DNA of 64,000 nt from Pseudomonas syringae. GTDB lineage: Bacteria; Pseudomonadota; Gammaproteobacteria; Pseudomonadales; Pseudomonadaceae. A program made the translations under genes and the position numbers. Shown here piece after piece: positions 8,948-20,594 of the stretch; the first letter of the stretch is position 1, and each line of letters opens with the position of its first letter. Under the pieces are notes generated by a model. The model saw nothing but the letters and a program-made list of their open reading frames with translations, ran no database searches and had not been told where the DNA came from. The stretch covers positions 2,014,501 to 2,078,500 of the forward strand of contig NZ_CP066265.1 of assembly GCF_023278085.1 (NCBI RefSeq), written 5' to 3'.

Positions 8948-10075
8948 ATGGCTGAAGCAAAAGTATTGAGCGGTGCCGGGCTACGCGGGCAGGTTGCCGG
9001 GCAGACGGCACTGTCGACGGTGGGCATGGCCGGAGCCGGGCTGACCTATCGCGGCTATGACGTGCGTGAGCTGGCTGCCGAGGCCCGGTTCGAAGAAGTC
9101 GCCTATCTGCTGCTGTATGGCGAACTGCCTGATCAAGCGCAACTGTCCGCTTACATGGAAAAACTCAAGGGCCTGCGTGATCTGCCGCAGGCCTTGAAGG
9201 AAGTGCTGGAGCGCATCCCCGCCGACACTCATCCGATGGATGTGATGCGCACCGGTGCATCCATGCTCGGCACGCTGGAGCCCGAGCGCAGTTTTGATCA
9301 GCAGCGCGACGCGACCGACCGCTTGCTCGCGGCCTTCCCGGCGATCATGTGTTACTGGTATCGCTTCAGCCACGACGGCAAGCGCATCGACTGCACCACG
9401 AACGAAGACTCCATCGGCGGGCATTTTCTGCACCTGTTGCTGGACAAGCGCCCTAGCGAGTTGCACCGCAAGGTTATGGATGTGTCGCTGATTCTATACG
9501 CCGAGCACGAATTCAACGCCTCGACCTTTACCGCGCGGGTTTGCGCGTCGACCCTGTCGGACCTGTTTTCCTGCGTCACGGCGGCCATTGGCACCCTGCG
9601 CGGTCCGCTGCACGGCGGCGCCAACGAGGCCGCGATGGAAATGATCCAGCGTTTCGCGTCGGCTGACGAAGCGACCCAAGGTACGCTGGGCATGCTGGAG
9701 CGCAAGGAAAAGATCATGGGCTTCGGTCACGCGATCTATAAAGAGTCCGACCCGCGCAACGAGGTCATCAAGGGCTGGTCAAAAAAACTCGCTGCTGAAG
9801 CGGGTGATCGCGTGCTGTTCCCGGTCTCCGAGGCCATCGACAAAGTCATGTGGGAACAGAAGAAGCTGTTCCCCAACGCCGACTTCTATCACGCATCGGC
9901 CTACCATTTCATGGGCATCCCGACCAAGCTGTTCACGCCGATTTTTGTCTGCTCGCGACTCACAGGCTGGGCCGCCCACGTTTTCGAACAGCGTGCCAAC
10001 AACCGCATTATCCGTCCGAGTGCCGAATACATCGGTGTCGAGCAGCGTCGCTTCGTGCCCATCGAACAGCGCTGA
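8948..10075 (+). CDS. prpC: 2-methylcitrate synthase
   Basis: The ATG at 8948 follows TTGGAGAACACC (GGAG spaced 7-8 nt), giving 375 residues; upstream in-frame extension would run into REP sequence. It is a citrate synthase-family enzyme that condenses propionyl-CoA with oxaloacetate. Visible signatures are GLTYRGYDVREL near the N-terminus, RGPLHGGANEAAMEM (active-site His), and MGFGHAIYKESDPRNEVIKGW (second active-site His) with a conserved Asp in the C-terminal domain. Its length of about 375 fits PrpC better than housekeeping GltA (about 430). acnD follows 70 bp downstream. Confidence 0.95.
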   Translation: MAEAKVLSGAGLRGQVAGQTALSTVGMAGAGLTYRGYDVRELAAEARFEEVAYLLLYGELPDQAQLSAYMEKLKGLRDLPQALKEVLERIPADTHPMDVMRTGASMLGTLEPERSFDQQRDATDRLLAAFPAIMCYWYRFSHDGKRIDCTTNEDSIGGHFLHLLLDKRPSELHRKVMDVSLILYAEHEFNASTFTARVCASTLSDLFSCVTAAIGTLRGPLHGGANEAAMEMIQRFASADEATQGTLGMLERKEKIMGFGHAIYKESDPRNEVIKGWSKKLAAEAGDRVLFPVSEAIDKVMWEQKKLFPNADFYHASAYHFMGIPTKLFTPIFVCSRLTGWAAHVFEQRANNRIIRPSAEYIGVEQRRFVPIEQR

Positions 10076-10145
10076 AAAAAGGGGCAGGGGAGCCGCTGAC
10101 GAGCTTCCCGCCCGTGTTCCGAACATTCCGTGAGCGAGTCCCGCA

Positions 10146-12734
10146 ATGAACAGTGAATTTCGCAAACCGCTCCCCGGCACCCGACTGGATTATTTCGATG
10201 CACATGCGGCGGTCGAAGCGATCAAGCCCGGCGCCTATGCCACGTTGCCGTATACCTCGCGGGTGCTGGCCGAAAACCTCGTGCGCCGCTGCGATCCGGC
10301 GACCCTGACGGCTTCGCTGACGCAGCTAATCGAGCGCAGGCGCGATCTGGACTTCCCTTGGTTCCCGGCGCGGGTCGTGTGTCATGACATTCTTGGCCAG
10401 ACCGCACTGGTAGACCTCGCCGGGCTGCGCGATGCCATCGCTTCTCAGGGCGGCGACCCGGCGCTGGTCAACCCGGTGGTGCCGGTGCAGTTGATTGTCG
10501 ACCACTCGCTGGCCGTCGAGGCTGACGGCAACGACCCGCAGGCTTTCGCAAAGAACCGTGCCATCGAGGATCGCCGCAACGAGGATCGTTTTCACTTCAT
10601 TGACTGGACCAAGCTGGCGTTCAAAAACGTCGAAGTGATCCCGCCGGGCAACGGCATCATGCACCAGATCAACCTAGAGAAAATGTCGCCAGTGGTGCAA
10701 GTGCTCGATGGCGTGGCCTTCCCGGACACGCTGGTCGGCACCGACAGCCATACCCCGCATGTGGACGCACTTGGCGTGATTGCCATTGGTGTCGGTGGCC
10801 TTGAAGCTGAAAACGTGATGCTCGGCCGTGCTTCCTGGATGCGCCTGCCGGACATCATCGGCGTCGAACTGACCGGCCGCCGCCAGCCCGGCATCACCGC
10901 CACTGACGTGGTGCTGGCCCTGACCGAATACCTGCGTCAGCAGAAGGTGGTTGGTGCGTATCTGGAATTCTACGGCGCAGGTGCGTCCAGCCTGACCTTG
11001 GGCGACCGGGCGACGATCTCCAACATGGCGCCGGAATATGGCGCGACAGCGGCGATGTTTTCCATCGACTCGCAAACCATCGATTACCTGCGCCTGACCG
11101 GCCGTGAAGACGAGCAGGTCAAGCTGGTCGAGCTGTACGCCCGGCACACCGGCCTGTGGTCGGACAGCCTGACCGAGGTGCAATACGAGCGGGTGCTGAG
11201 CTTCGATCTGTCCAGCGTGGTGCGCAACATGGCCGGGCCGTCCAACCCGCACGCACGGGTGGCGACTGCCGACCTGGCGGCCAGAGGCATTGCCGGGAAA
11301 TGGGACGAGGTGCCGGGGCAGATGCCCGATGGCGCGGTGATCATCGCGGCGATCACCAGTTGCACCAACACCAGCAACCCGCGCAACGTGATTTCGGCAG
11401 GCCTGCTGGCGCGTAACGCCAACCGTCTGGGGCTCGTCCGCAAGCCATGGGTAAAATCTTCGCTGGCGCCTGGCTCGAAAACCGTGGCGCTGTACCTGGA
11501 TGCCGCCGGGCTGACGTCCGAACTGGAGCAACTGGGTTTCGGTGTGGTGGCGTTTGCCTGCACCACCTGTAACGGCATGTCCGGATCGCTCGATCCGTTG
11601 ATCCAGCAGGAAATCATCGACCGTGATTTGTACGCCACTGCAGTCCTGTCCGGTAACCGCAATTTCGACGGGCGCATCCATCCTGACGCCAAGCAGGCCT
11701 TTCTGGCCTCACCGCCACTGGTAGTGGCTTACGCGATTGCCGGGACCATTCGTTTTGACATTGAAAATGATGTGCTGGGTATTGCCGATGGCAAGGAAAT
11801 CCGCCTCAAGGACATCTGGCCCAGCGACGAAGAGATCGACGCAGTGGTGCAGGCGTCGGTCAAGCCGGAACAGTTCCGTCAGGTCTACATCCCGATGTTT
11901 GCCATCGAAGAGCACACCGGACCAAAAGTCGAGCCGTTGTATGACTGGCGTCCGATGAGCACCTACATCCGTCGTCCGCCCTACTGGGAGGGCGCGCTGG
12001 CCGGCGAGCGCACGCTCAAGGGCATGCGCCCGCTGGCGGTGCTGCCGGACAACATCACCACCGATCACCTGTCGCCGTCGAACGCGATCATGCTCGACAG
12101 CGCGGCGGGCGAATACCTGGCGAAAATGGGCCTGCCGGAGGAGGATTTCAATTCCTACGCTACGCACCGCGGCGATCACCTGACCGCCCAGCGGGCGACC
12201 TTCGCCAACCCGCAACTGGTCAACGAAATGGCTGTAGTCGATGGCAAAGTGAAAAAAGGCTCGCTGACCCGTATCGAGCCCGAAGGCGTGGTCACTCGGA
12301 TGTGGGAAGCCATCGAGACTTACATGGCGCGCAAGCAGCCGCTGATCATCATTGCCGGTGCCGACTACGGTCAGGGCTCGTCCCGCGATTGGGCGGCCAA
12401 GGGCGTCAGGCTGGCGGGCGTCGAAGCGATTGCAGCAGAAGGTTTCGAGCGCATCCACCGCACCAATCTGGTCGGCATGGGTGTATTACCGCTGGAGTTC
12501 AAACCGGGAACCAGTCGCCTGACCCTGGGCATTGACGGCAGCGAGACCTTCGACGTGATCGGCCCGCGCACACCGCGCGCGACGTTGACGCTGGTGATCC
12601 AGCGCCGTAGCGGCGAGCGCGTCGAAGTGCCAGTGACCTGCCGCCTGGACACCGCCGAAGAACTCTCGATCTACGAAGCCGGTGGCGTGTTGCAGCGCTT
12701 TGCTCAGGACTTTCTGGAGGCTACTGCTTCGTAG
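10146..12734 (+). CDS. acnD: 2-methylcitrate dehydratase, Fe/S-dependent (aconitase family)
   Basis: An 862-residue aconitase-family protein. AcnD dehydrates 2-methylcitrate to a 2-methylaconitate isomer and needs PrpF to replace PrpD. The [4Fe-4S] cysteines are visible in AITSCTNTSNPRN and FACTTCNGMSG. The substrate loop GADYGQGSSRDWAAKG lies near the C-terminal swivel domain, and GTDSHTPHVDALGVIAIGVGG in domain 1. The position between prpC and prpF distinguishes it from housekeeping AcnA. The length is typical of AcnD. Confidence 0.94.
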   Translation: MNSEFRKPLPGTRLDYFDAHAAVEAIKPGAYATLPYTSRVLAENLVRRCDPATLTASLTQLIERRRDLDFPWFPARVVCHDILGQTALVDLAGLRDAIASQGGDPALVNPVVPVQLIVDHSLAVEADGNDPQAFAKNRAIEDRRNEDRFHFIDWTKLAFKNVEVIPPGNGIMHQINLEKMSPVVQVLDGVAFPDTLVGTDSHTPHVDALGVIAIGVGGLEAENVMLGRASWMRLPDIIGVELTGRRQPGITATDVVLALTEYLRQQKVVGAYLEFYGAGASSLTLGDRATISNMAPEYGATAAMFSIDSQTIDYLRLTGREDEQVKLVELYARHTGLWSDSLTEVQYERVLSFDLSSVVRNMAGPSNPHARVATADLAARGIAGKWDEVPGQMPDGAVIIAAITSCTNTSNPRNVISAGLLARNANRLGLVRKPWVKSSLAPGSKTVALYLDAAGLTSELEQLGFGVVAFACTTCNGMSGSLDPLIQQEIIDRDLYATAVLSGNRNFDGRIHPDAKQAFLASPPLVVAYAIAGTIRFDIENDVLGIADGKEIRLKDIWPSDEEIDAVVQASVKPEQFRQVYIPMFAIEEHTGPKVEPLYDWRPMSTYIRRPPYWEGALAGERTLKGMRPLAVLPDNITTDHLSPSNAIMLDSAAGEYLAKMGLPEEDFNSYATHRGDHLTAQRATFANPQLVNEMAVVDGKVKKGSLTRIEPEGVVTRMWEAIETYMARKQPLIIIAGADYGQGSSRDWAAKGVRLAGVEAIAAEGFERIHRTNLVGMGVLPLEFKPGTSRLTLGIDGSETFDVIGPRTPRATLTLVIQRRSGERVEVPVTCRLDTAEELSIYEAGGVLQRFAQDFLEATAS

Positions 12735-12774
12735 CTACTGGCTGACTGTTGAGCATGCGACGCTGCACAGGCTT

Positions 12775-12905
12775 GTGACGCGGAGCGTCACGCAAGGCAT
12801 TCCCACGCAGGAGCGTGAGGAACGATATGCGTGCGGAAACTACTATCGTGCCCATGCTCCGCGTGGGCATGCAGTTCTGGACGCTCTGCGTCCGATTTTG
12901 AGCGC
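12775..12905. repeat. REP-type hairpin array between acnD and prpF
   Basis: The array holds GTGACGC/GCGTCAC (12775-12791), an imperfect TTCCCACGC/GCGTGAGGAA pair, TGCCCATGC/GCGTGGGCA (12849-12869) and GGACGC/GCGTCC (12879-12893). The sequence GCAGTTCTGGACGCTCTGCG is shared with the prpB-prpC array, so both belong to one REP family, here in a different order. Confidence 0.85.
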
Positions 12906-12937
12906 TCAGCGTGCTCTTCGAACAGGACAACGAATTC

Positions 12938-14128
12938 ATGGCTAACGCACCACAAATCCGAATCCCTGCCACGTACATGCGCGGCGGCACCAGCAAGGGT
13001 GTGTTTTTCAGGCTGACTGACCTGCCTGAAACCGCACAAACGCCCGGTCCTGCGCGTGATGCATTGCTGCTGCGGGTCATCGGCAGCCCCGACCCCTATG
13101 AAAAGCAGATCGACGGCATGGGCGGGGCAACGTCGAGCACCAGCAAAACCGTGATCGTGTCGCGCAGCAGCAGGCCCGATCACGATGTCGACTACCTGTT
13201 CGGTCAGGTGTCCATCGACAAGCCCTTCATCGACTGGAGCGGCAATTGCGGCAACCTGTCGGCGGCCGTGGGGTCTTTTGCCATCGCCCGTGATCTGCTC
13301 GATCCCGGCCGGGTTCCGCAGGACGGGATCGCCGTCGTGCGCATCTGGCAGGCCAACATCGGCAAGACCATCGTTGCCCGTGTGCCGATCAGCAACGGTG
13401 AAGTACAGGAAACCGGTGGTTTCGAACTGGATGGCGTGACCTTCCCGGCGGCAGAGGTGCAGCTTGAGTTTCTTGACCCTGCGGCGGATGAAGAGGGCGC
13501 AGCCGGCTCGATGTTTCCCACCGGTAATCTGGTGGATGACTTGCAGGTACCCGGCGTCGGCACGTTCAAGGCGACCCTGATCAACGCAGGCATCCCCACT
13601 GTCTTCGTCAATGCGGTCGATATCGGCTATGCCGGCACTGAATTGCAGGGCGACATCAATGGCGATCCGCTTGCGCTTGCCCGGCTGGAAGCCATCCGCG
13701 CCTACGGTGCGGTGCGCATGGGCCTGATTTCCAGCATCGATGAGGCTGCCACGCGGCAGCACACGCCCAAGGTCGCCTTCGTCGCTGGCCCGGCCGATTA
13801 CGTCTCATCCAGTGGCAAGCCAGTCGCGGCACAGAATATCGACCTGCTGGTTCGCGCCGTGTCGATGGGCAAGCTGCACCACGCGATGATGGGCACTGCG
13901 GCAGTGGCAATCGGCACTGCGGCAGCCATTCCCGGAACGCTGGTGAATCTGGCTGCAGGTGGCGAGGCACGCAGCGCCGTCCGCTTTGGTCACCCGTCGG
14001 GTACGCTGCGCGTGGGTGCTGAGGCCCGTCATGAGGGCGGCGAATGGAAAGTCACCAAGGCGATCATGAGCCGCAGTGCCAGAGTGTTGATGGAAGGCTG
14101 GGTGCGAGTGCCGCCGCAGGACGATTGA
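12938..14128 (+). CDS. prpF: 2-methylaconitate cis-trans isomerase
   Basis: 396 residues from ATG 12938; an in-frame GTG at 12911 would add nine residues that lie in REP flank, so the later start is preferred. PrpF is a diaminopimelate-epimerase-like fold enzyme that isomerises the AcnD product to the isomer used by aconitase AcnB. Visible family features are PATYMRGGTSKGVFFRL at the N-terminus, IDWSGNCGNLSAAVGSFA (with the Cys conserved in the fold), GMGGATSSTSKTVIV, and a C-terminal FGHPSGTLRVGAE. It ends 5 bp before the convergent ppsR stop. No prpD follows. Confidence 0.94.
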   Translation: MANAPQIRIPATYMRGGTSKGVFFRLTDLPETAQTPGPARDALLLRVIGSPDPYEKQIDGMGGATSSTSKTVIVSRSSRPDHDVDYLFGQVSIDKPFIDWSGNCGNLSAAVGSFAIARDLLDPGRVPQDGIAVVRIWQANIGKTIVARVPISNGEVQETGGFELDGVTFPAAEVQLEFLDPAADEEGAAGSMFPTGNLVDDLQVPGVGTFKATLINAGIPTVFVNAVDIGYAGTELQGDINGDPLALARLEAIRAYGAVRMGLISSIDEAATRQHTPKVAFVAGPADYVSSSGKPVAAQNIDLLVRAVSMGKLHHAMMGTAAVAIGTAAAIPGTLVNLAAGGEARSAVRFGHPSGTLRVGAEARHEGGEWKVTKAIMSRSARVLMEGWVRVPPQDD

Positions 14129-14133
14129 AATCC

Positions 14134-14952
14134 CTATTTGAAGCGTCGCTCCACTCCTTTCTCCACGAGGACCTTGGCGGAGATCTCTTCCACCGAGAAA
14201 TGCGTCGAGTTGATGTGCGGGATGTTCTCGCGGCGGAACAGGCTTTCCACCTCGCGCACCTCGAATTCGCACTGCGCGTAGCTGGAGTAGCGGCTGTTGG
14301 GCTTGCGCTCGTGGCGGATGGCGGTAAGACGATCCGGGTCGATGGTCAGGCCGAACAGCTTGTCGCGATGCTGCTTGAGCGCTGCGGGCAGTTGCAGGCG
14401 CTCCATGTCGTCTTCGGTCAGCGGGTAGTTGGCCGCCCGGATGCCGAATTGCATGGCCATGTACAGGCAGGTCGGGGTCTTGCCGCAGCGCGATACGCCG
14501 ACCAGGATGATGTCGGCCTTGTCGTAATAGTGCGTGCGCGCGCCGTCGTCGTTGTCCAGCGCAAAATTGACTGCTTCGATCCGCTCCATATAGTTGGAGT
14601 TGTGACCGATGGAGTGCGACTTGCCCACCGAATACGAGGAGTGTGAACTAAGCTCCTGCTCCAGCGGGGCGAGGAAGGTCGAGAAGATATCGATCATGAA
14701 GCCGTTGGACGTCGCCAGAATCTCGCGGATGTCCTGGTTGACGATGGTGTCGAAGATGATCGGCCGCACATCATCCTTCTCGGCGGCATTATTGATTTGT
14801 TGTACCATCGCCCGCGCCTTCTCGACGCTGTCGATATAGGGCCTGGTGAACTTGTTAAAGGTAATGTTTTCAAATTGTGCCAACAGGCTTTGCCCCAGGG
14901 TTTCGGCGGTGATGCCGGTGCCGTCGGAGATGAAGAAAGCAGATCGTTTCAT
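14134..14952 (-). CDS. ppsR: PEP synthase regulatory protein (bifunctional kinase/pyrophosphorylase, DUF299)
   Basis: A 272-residue protein beginning [20 protein letters not shown], the typical DUF299 start. It carries a P-loop-like [15 protein letters not shown] at about residues 152-166 and the downstream YPLTEDD. PpsR inactivates PEP synthase by ADP-dependent phosphorylation of a threonine next to the catalytic histidine, and reactivates it by phosphate-dependent pyrophosphorolysis. It is divergent from ppsA across about 190 bp, the normal Pseudomonas arrangement, so the target assignment is firm. Confidence 0.95.
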   Translation of the reverse strand: MKRSAFFISDGTGITAETLGQSLLAQFENITFNKFTRPYIDSVEKARAMVQQINNAAEKDDVRPIIFDTIVNQDIREILATSNGFMIDIFSTFLAPLEQELSSHSSYSVGKSHSIGHNSNYMERIEAVNFALDNDDGARTHYYDKADIILVGVSRCGKTPTCLYMAMQFGIRAANYPLTEDDMERLQLPAALKQHRDKLFGLTIDPDRLTAIRHERKPNSRYSSYAQCEFEVREVESLFRRENIPHINSTHFSVEEISAKVLVEKGVERRFK

Positions 14953-15145
14953 TTTTGTCCCTGATCTTAAGCCGTTGACGATTTCTGGATATCATAGGCG
15001 TGCCTGCCGTCCCTGAGGGCCAGCAGGCGCACCTTTTTTGCAGGTTCAGGCTTTGGCCCGACCCGACACGCCCGAGGCCACTCTACACGCGCCTCGGGTG
15101 CATGAGCTTTTCCCAACAACAAACACAGTTAGTGGAGAGATCACC

Positions 15146-17521
<2,376 letters not shown>

Positions 17522-17570
17522 TGTGACGCAGAGCAGACCTGAACCGTCATGGGGATCAGGTGTTTGAAAG

Positions 17571-17600
17571 AGGCGGTTTCTTCGGAAGCCGCTTTTTTTA
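17571..17600 (+). terminator. intrinsic terminator of ppsA
   Basis: GCGGTTTC-TTCG-GAAGCCGC stem (one G-T pair) followed by TTTTTTTA, 50 bp after the ppsA stop. Confidence 0.85.
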
Positions 17601-17666
17601 TGGCGTGCCACGCAAGCGCCCCAATGCAGTGCCTCATCCCGTCTGTCCAGCCAGATAAAGAGTGAT

Positions 17667-18659
17667 ATGCAGAGCAGCAGCCAGCTTTTTCCCGTTGCCT
17701 TGATCAGTGCCGAACGTTGTGGCGATCTGGTCGAGGACGTTTACCGTCTCAAACCTGCCAACAGCCCTGACCCGAGCGTCGAGCTGGTGGTGACCCGGTT
17801 GGGTCAGGTCGATCAGCCCGACGTACGCGGTATTCCAGTGATTCTGCTGCACGGCAGCTTCTCCAACCGGCGCTTCTGGTATTCGCCCAAGGGCATTGGC
17901 CTGGGGGCGTATCTGGCCCGCGCCGGTTACGACGTGTGGATTCCGGAGATGCGCGGGCATGGCCTGTCGTCGCGCAACCAGAACTACCGCGCCAATTGCG
18001 TCGCGCAATACGCCCGGTTCGACTTGCCCGCCATCGCTGCGTTCGTCATCGAGCAAAGTGCTCGGATACCGCACTGGATCGGCCATTCTCTGGGCGGCAC
18101 TACCTTGGCGGCTGCGTTGGGTGGTCAGTATCTGGGGCCGCAGACGGTAGCTTCGATGGCACTGTTCGGCAGTCAGGTCAGCCGCACGTACTGGCCACTG
18201 AAAATTCCGCCGCTGCAATGGTCGGCCCGTTTGCTGCTCAGGTCCTTTGAGCATATCTCCGGGCCGCGTTTCAAGCGTGGGCCGGAAGACGAGCCGATTG
18301 GCCTGGTGCTCGAAAGTCTGCGCTGGCACGGCCTGCTCGGTCGTTTTGGCGAGCGCGACAATAATTGGTGGGAAGGGCTCAAAACGGTTCAAGTGCCGGT
18401 TCTGGCAGTTGCCGCTGCTGGCGATCATCAGGACCCGGTGTGGGCCTGCCGCATGCTGTTCGATCAGATCGGGGGTGACCAGCACAAGCAGTTCCTCTGC
18501 CTGGGACGCGAACACGGTTTCAGCGATGACTTTGATCATGTGCAGATGCTGATCAGCAAAGCTGCGCAACAGCAGGTCTGGCCGCGGGTACTCGGCTGGC
18601 TGAGTGAGCAGTCTGTTCCTGAACAGGTTGCAGAGTTTCAGGCGGCAGTGGGCAGTTAG
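17667..18659 (+). CDS. alpha/beta hydrolase
   Basis: 330 residues with a standard alpha/beta-hydrolase layout: oxyanion region [14 protein letters not shown] (~58-71), [12 protein letters not shown], nucleophile elbow [12 protein letters not shown] (Ser at about 135), an acid candidate in [12 protein letters not shown], and a C-terminal His in [13 protein letters not shown]. There is no signal peptide, so it is probably cytoplasmic. The substrate is unknown; the sequence resembles short-chain ester or lipase-like hydrolases. It lies between ppsA and rraA, as in other Pseudomonas, but nothing links it functionally to either. Confidence 0.85.
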   Translation: MQSSSQLFPVALISAERCGDLVEDVYRLKPANSPDPSVELVVTRLGQVDQPDVRGIPVILLHGSFSNRRFWYSPKGIGLGAYLARAGYDVWIPEMRGHGLSSRNQNYRANCVAQYARFDLPAIAAFVIEQSARIPHWIGHSLGGTTLAAALGGQYLGPQTVASMALFGSQVSRTYWPLKIPPLQWSARLLLRSFEHISGPRFKRGPEDEPIGLVLESLRWHGLLGRFGERDNNWWEGLKTVQVPVLAVAAAGDHQDPVWACRMLFDQIGGDQHKQFLCLGREHGFSDDFDHVQMLISKAAQQQVWPRVLGWLSEQSVPEQVAEFQAAVGS

Positions 18660-18760
18660 CGGTTAAAGTCGCTATGGTTAGTGTCAGCCGGTCGTGTCGG
18701 GTCAGGTTCAATCTGCTCGCGACCCCATGCCTCTACGCCCCAGTGACAGGAGTTACCCCT

Positions 18761-19249
18761 ATGCATTACATCACCCCCGATCTGTGCGACGCCTACCCGG
18801 AACAGGTGCAGGTCGTCGAGCCGATGTTCAGCAACTTTGGCGGACGTGATTCGTTTGGCGGCCAGATCGTTACCCTCAAATGCTTTGAAGACAACTCGCT
18901 GGTCAAGGAGCAGGTTGAACTCGACGGCAAGGGCAAAGTGCTGGTGGTCGATGGTGGCGGTTCGCTGCGCTGCGCCTTGCTGGGCGACATGCTGGCTGAA
19001 AAGGCGGCACACAACGGCTGGGAAGGTCTGGTGATCTACGGCTGCGTGCGCGACGTGGACATGCTGGCCCAGACCGATCTGGGCGTTCAGGCACTGGCCA
19101 GTTATCCCAAACGGTCCGAAAAACGCGGAGTGGGGCAGCTGGATCTGCCCGTGACCTTTGGCGGTGTGACCTTCCGCCCGGGTGAGTACCTGTACGCCGA
19201 CAACAATGGCGTTATTATTTCTCCCTCTCCTTTGACCATGCCGGAATAA
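18761..19249 (+). CDS. rraA: regulator of ribonuclease E activity
   Basis: ATG 18761 is preceded by CAGGAGTTACCCCT, giving a 162-residue protein, the normal RraA length. RraA forms a ring-shaped trimer that binds RNase E (and its partners) and inhibits mRNA decay; the family resembles aldolase-like HMG/CHA aldolases. Family signatures: [39 protein letters not shown] and [14 protein letters not shown]. cmaX follows after only 11 bp, so the two are probably co-transcribed. Confidence 0.94.
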   Translation: MHYITPDLCDAYPEQVQVVEPMFSNFGGRDSFGGQIVTLKCFEDNSLVKEQVELDGKGKVLVVDGGGSLRCALLGDMLAEKAAHNGWEGLVIYGCVRDVDMLAQTDLGVQALASYPKRSEKRGVGQLDLPVTFGGVTFRPGEYLYADNNGVIISPSPLTMPE

Positions 19250-19260
19250 GCGACGTATCC

Positions 19261-20256
19261 ATGTTCGATGAAGCAAACGCGCAGTGGGGGCTGGTTCATG
19301 CCCTTGTTTTGGACGGTAAAGGCGGGGCGCGTTTCATTGCTCGAACCGAATTGCAGGCACTCCAGTTACAGCCGCAGGAAAGCCTGTGGCTGCATTGGGA
19401 TCGCAGCCATCCGCAGACACACACGTGGCTGCGTACGGCCAGTGGCCTGAGCGAATTTGCCTGCGATCTGCTGCTTGAGGAAAACACCCGGCCGCGCTTG
19501 CTGCCATTGCCGGATCAGGAACTGCTGTTGTTTCTGCGCGGGGTGAACCTCAACCCCGGTGCCGAGCCGGAAGACATGGTCTCGGTGCGCATCTTTGCCG
19601 CAGCACAACGGGTTATCTCGCTGCGTTTGCGTCCGCTGCGGGCCACTGAAGAGCTGATTGATCTGCTGGCGCAGGGCAAGGGCCCGAAAAACGCAGCAGA
19701 GCTGATTCTTTATCTGGCGCAATACCTCACCGACAAGGTTCAGGATCTGGTGGGCGAGCTCACCGAGTCCGTCGATGAAGAGGAAGAAAAGACCGATGCC
19801 GACGAACGGTACAATCCGGAACACGGCAAATTGTTGCATATTCGCCGTCGCGCAGCGGGCCTGCGCAGGTTCCTCGGGCCGCAGCGGGATATTTACGGTC
19901 AGCTTTCCCGGATCAAATTGTCCTGGTTTGCTGATGAAGACGCCGATTACTGGAACGAACTGAACAACAGTCTGACCCGTTACCTTGAGGAGCTCGAACT
20001 GACTCGTGAGCGGGTCGGCCTGCTGTTGGAGTCCGAGGATCGGCGGCTGCGCGAGCACATGAACCGCACCATGTACCGCTTCGGGATCATTACCGGCATC
20101 TTCCTGCCGATGAGTTTTCTCACCGGTCTGCTGGGTATCAATGTCGGCGGTATCCCCGGCTCGGACAGTGCGTATGGCTTTCTGGTGGCATGCATGCTCA
20201 TCGTTGCCCTGGCCGCGGGGCAGTGGTGGTTGTTCAGGCGTCTACGGTGGGTATGA
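19261..20256 (+). CDS. cmaX: CorA/ZntB-type divalent metal transporter CmaX
   Basis: A 331-residue protein. It has a long cytoplasmic N-terminal domain with an acidic segment (TESVDEEEEKTDADE, ~173-187) and coiled helices, then two C-terminal membrane helices (ITGIFLPMSFLTGLLG and a final FLVACMLIVALAAGQWWLF). The pore motif after helix 1 is GIN (LLGINVGGIPGSD) and not the GMN of classical CorA, which is typical of the ZntB branch, so the transported ion may be zinc or magnesium. It heads the cmaX-crfX-cmpX-sigX-oprF cluster known from Pseudomonas. Confidence 0.9.
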   Translation: MFDEANAQWGLVHALVLDGKGGARFIARTELQALQLQPQESLWLHWDRSHPQTHTWLRTASGLSEFACDLLLEENTRPRLLPLPDQELLLFLRGVNLNPGAEPEDMVSVRIFAAAQRVISLRLRPLRATEELIDLLAQGKGPKNAAELILYLAQYLTDKVQDLVGELTESVDEEEEKTDADERYNPEHGKLLHIRRRAAGLRRFLGPQRDIYGQLSRIKLSWFADEDADYWNELNNSLTRYLEELELTRERVGLLLESEDRRLREHMNRTMYRFGIITGIFLPMSFLTGLLGINVGGIPGSDSAYGFLVACMLIVALAAGQWWLFRRLRWV

Positions 20257-20290
20257 GCAGGCGCTTGTACGTGTTTTTTGCCAGGCCCGT

Positions 20291-20316
20291 GTGACTTGTT
20301 GTTTTTGCGTCGCGTC
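20291..20316 (+). promoter_or_regulatory. possible ECF-sigma promoter upstream of crfX
   Basis: GTGACT (20291-20296) and CGTC (20313-20316) are separated by 16 nt, 28 bp before the crfX start. This is a shape used by ECF sigma factors, and in related pseudomonads crfX-cmpX is SigX-dependent. The match is short and may be chance. Confidence 0.3.
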
Positions 20317-20343
20317 TTTGAATGACATTACGTGAGGTGCCTG

Positions 20344-20592
20344 ATGCACGATCCGTTTGAAGAATCTTTACGCGACATGCTCAATTCGTCATCCTCCAGC
20401 CGGGATGACGATGCATGTCTGGGACGTGTCCTGAAGACCGCCAACCGCCAGGTCGGTGCCGGTGTGTTGTTCGGCTTGCTGGGTCGTTGGTCAGAGGCAT
20501 TGATGATCGCCGTGAACAACGGCTCGGCACATGTTTCTCCTGTTTCTCGTCGTACCGTGACCGGTGCGCGTTCTATCGATAAGGCTGATTGA
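20344..20592 (+). CDS. crfX: small protein CrfX
   Basis: 82 residues from ATG 20344, starting MHDPFEESLRDMLNSSSSS. It is a small soluble-looking protein with a Ser-rich N-terminus, a central short hydrophobic helix (VGAGVLFGLLGRW) and a basic tail. No enzyme motif is present. Its position directly upstream of cmpX (2 bp) and downstream of the CorA-like gene identifies it as CrfX of the sigX neighbourhood. Its function is not known; co-transcription with cmpX suggests an envelope-stress role. Confidence 0.85.
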   Translation: MHDPFEESLRDMLNSSSSSRDDDACLGRVLKTANRQVGAGVLFGLLGRWSEALMIAVNNGSAHVSPVSRRTVTGARSIDKAD

Positions 20593-20594
20593 GC

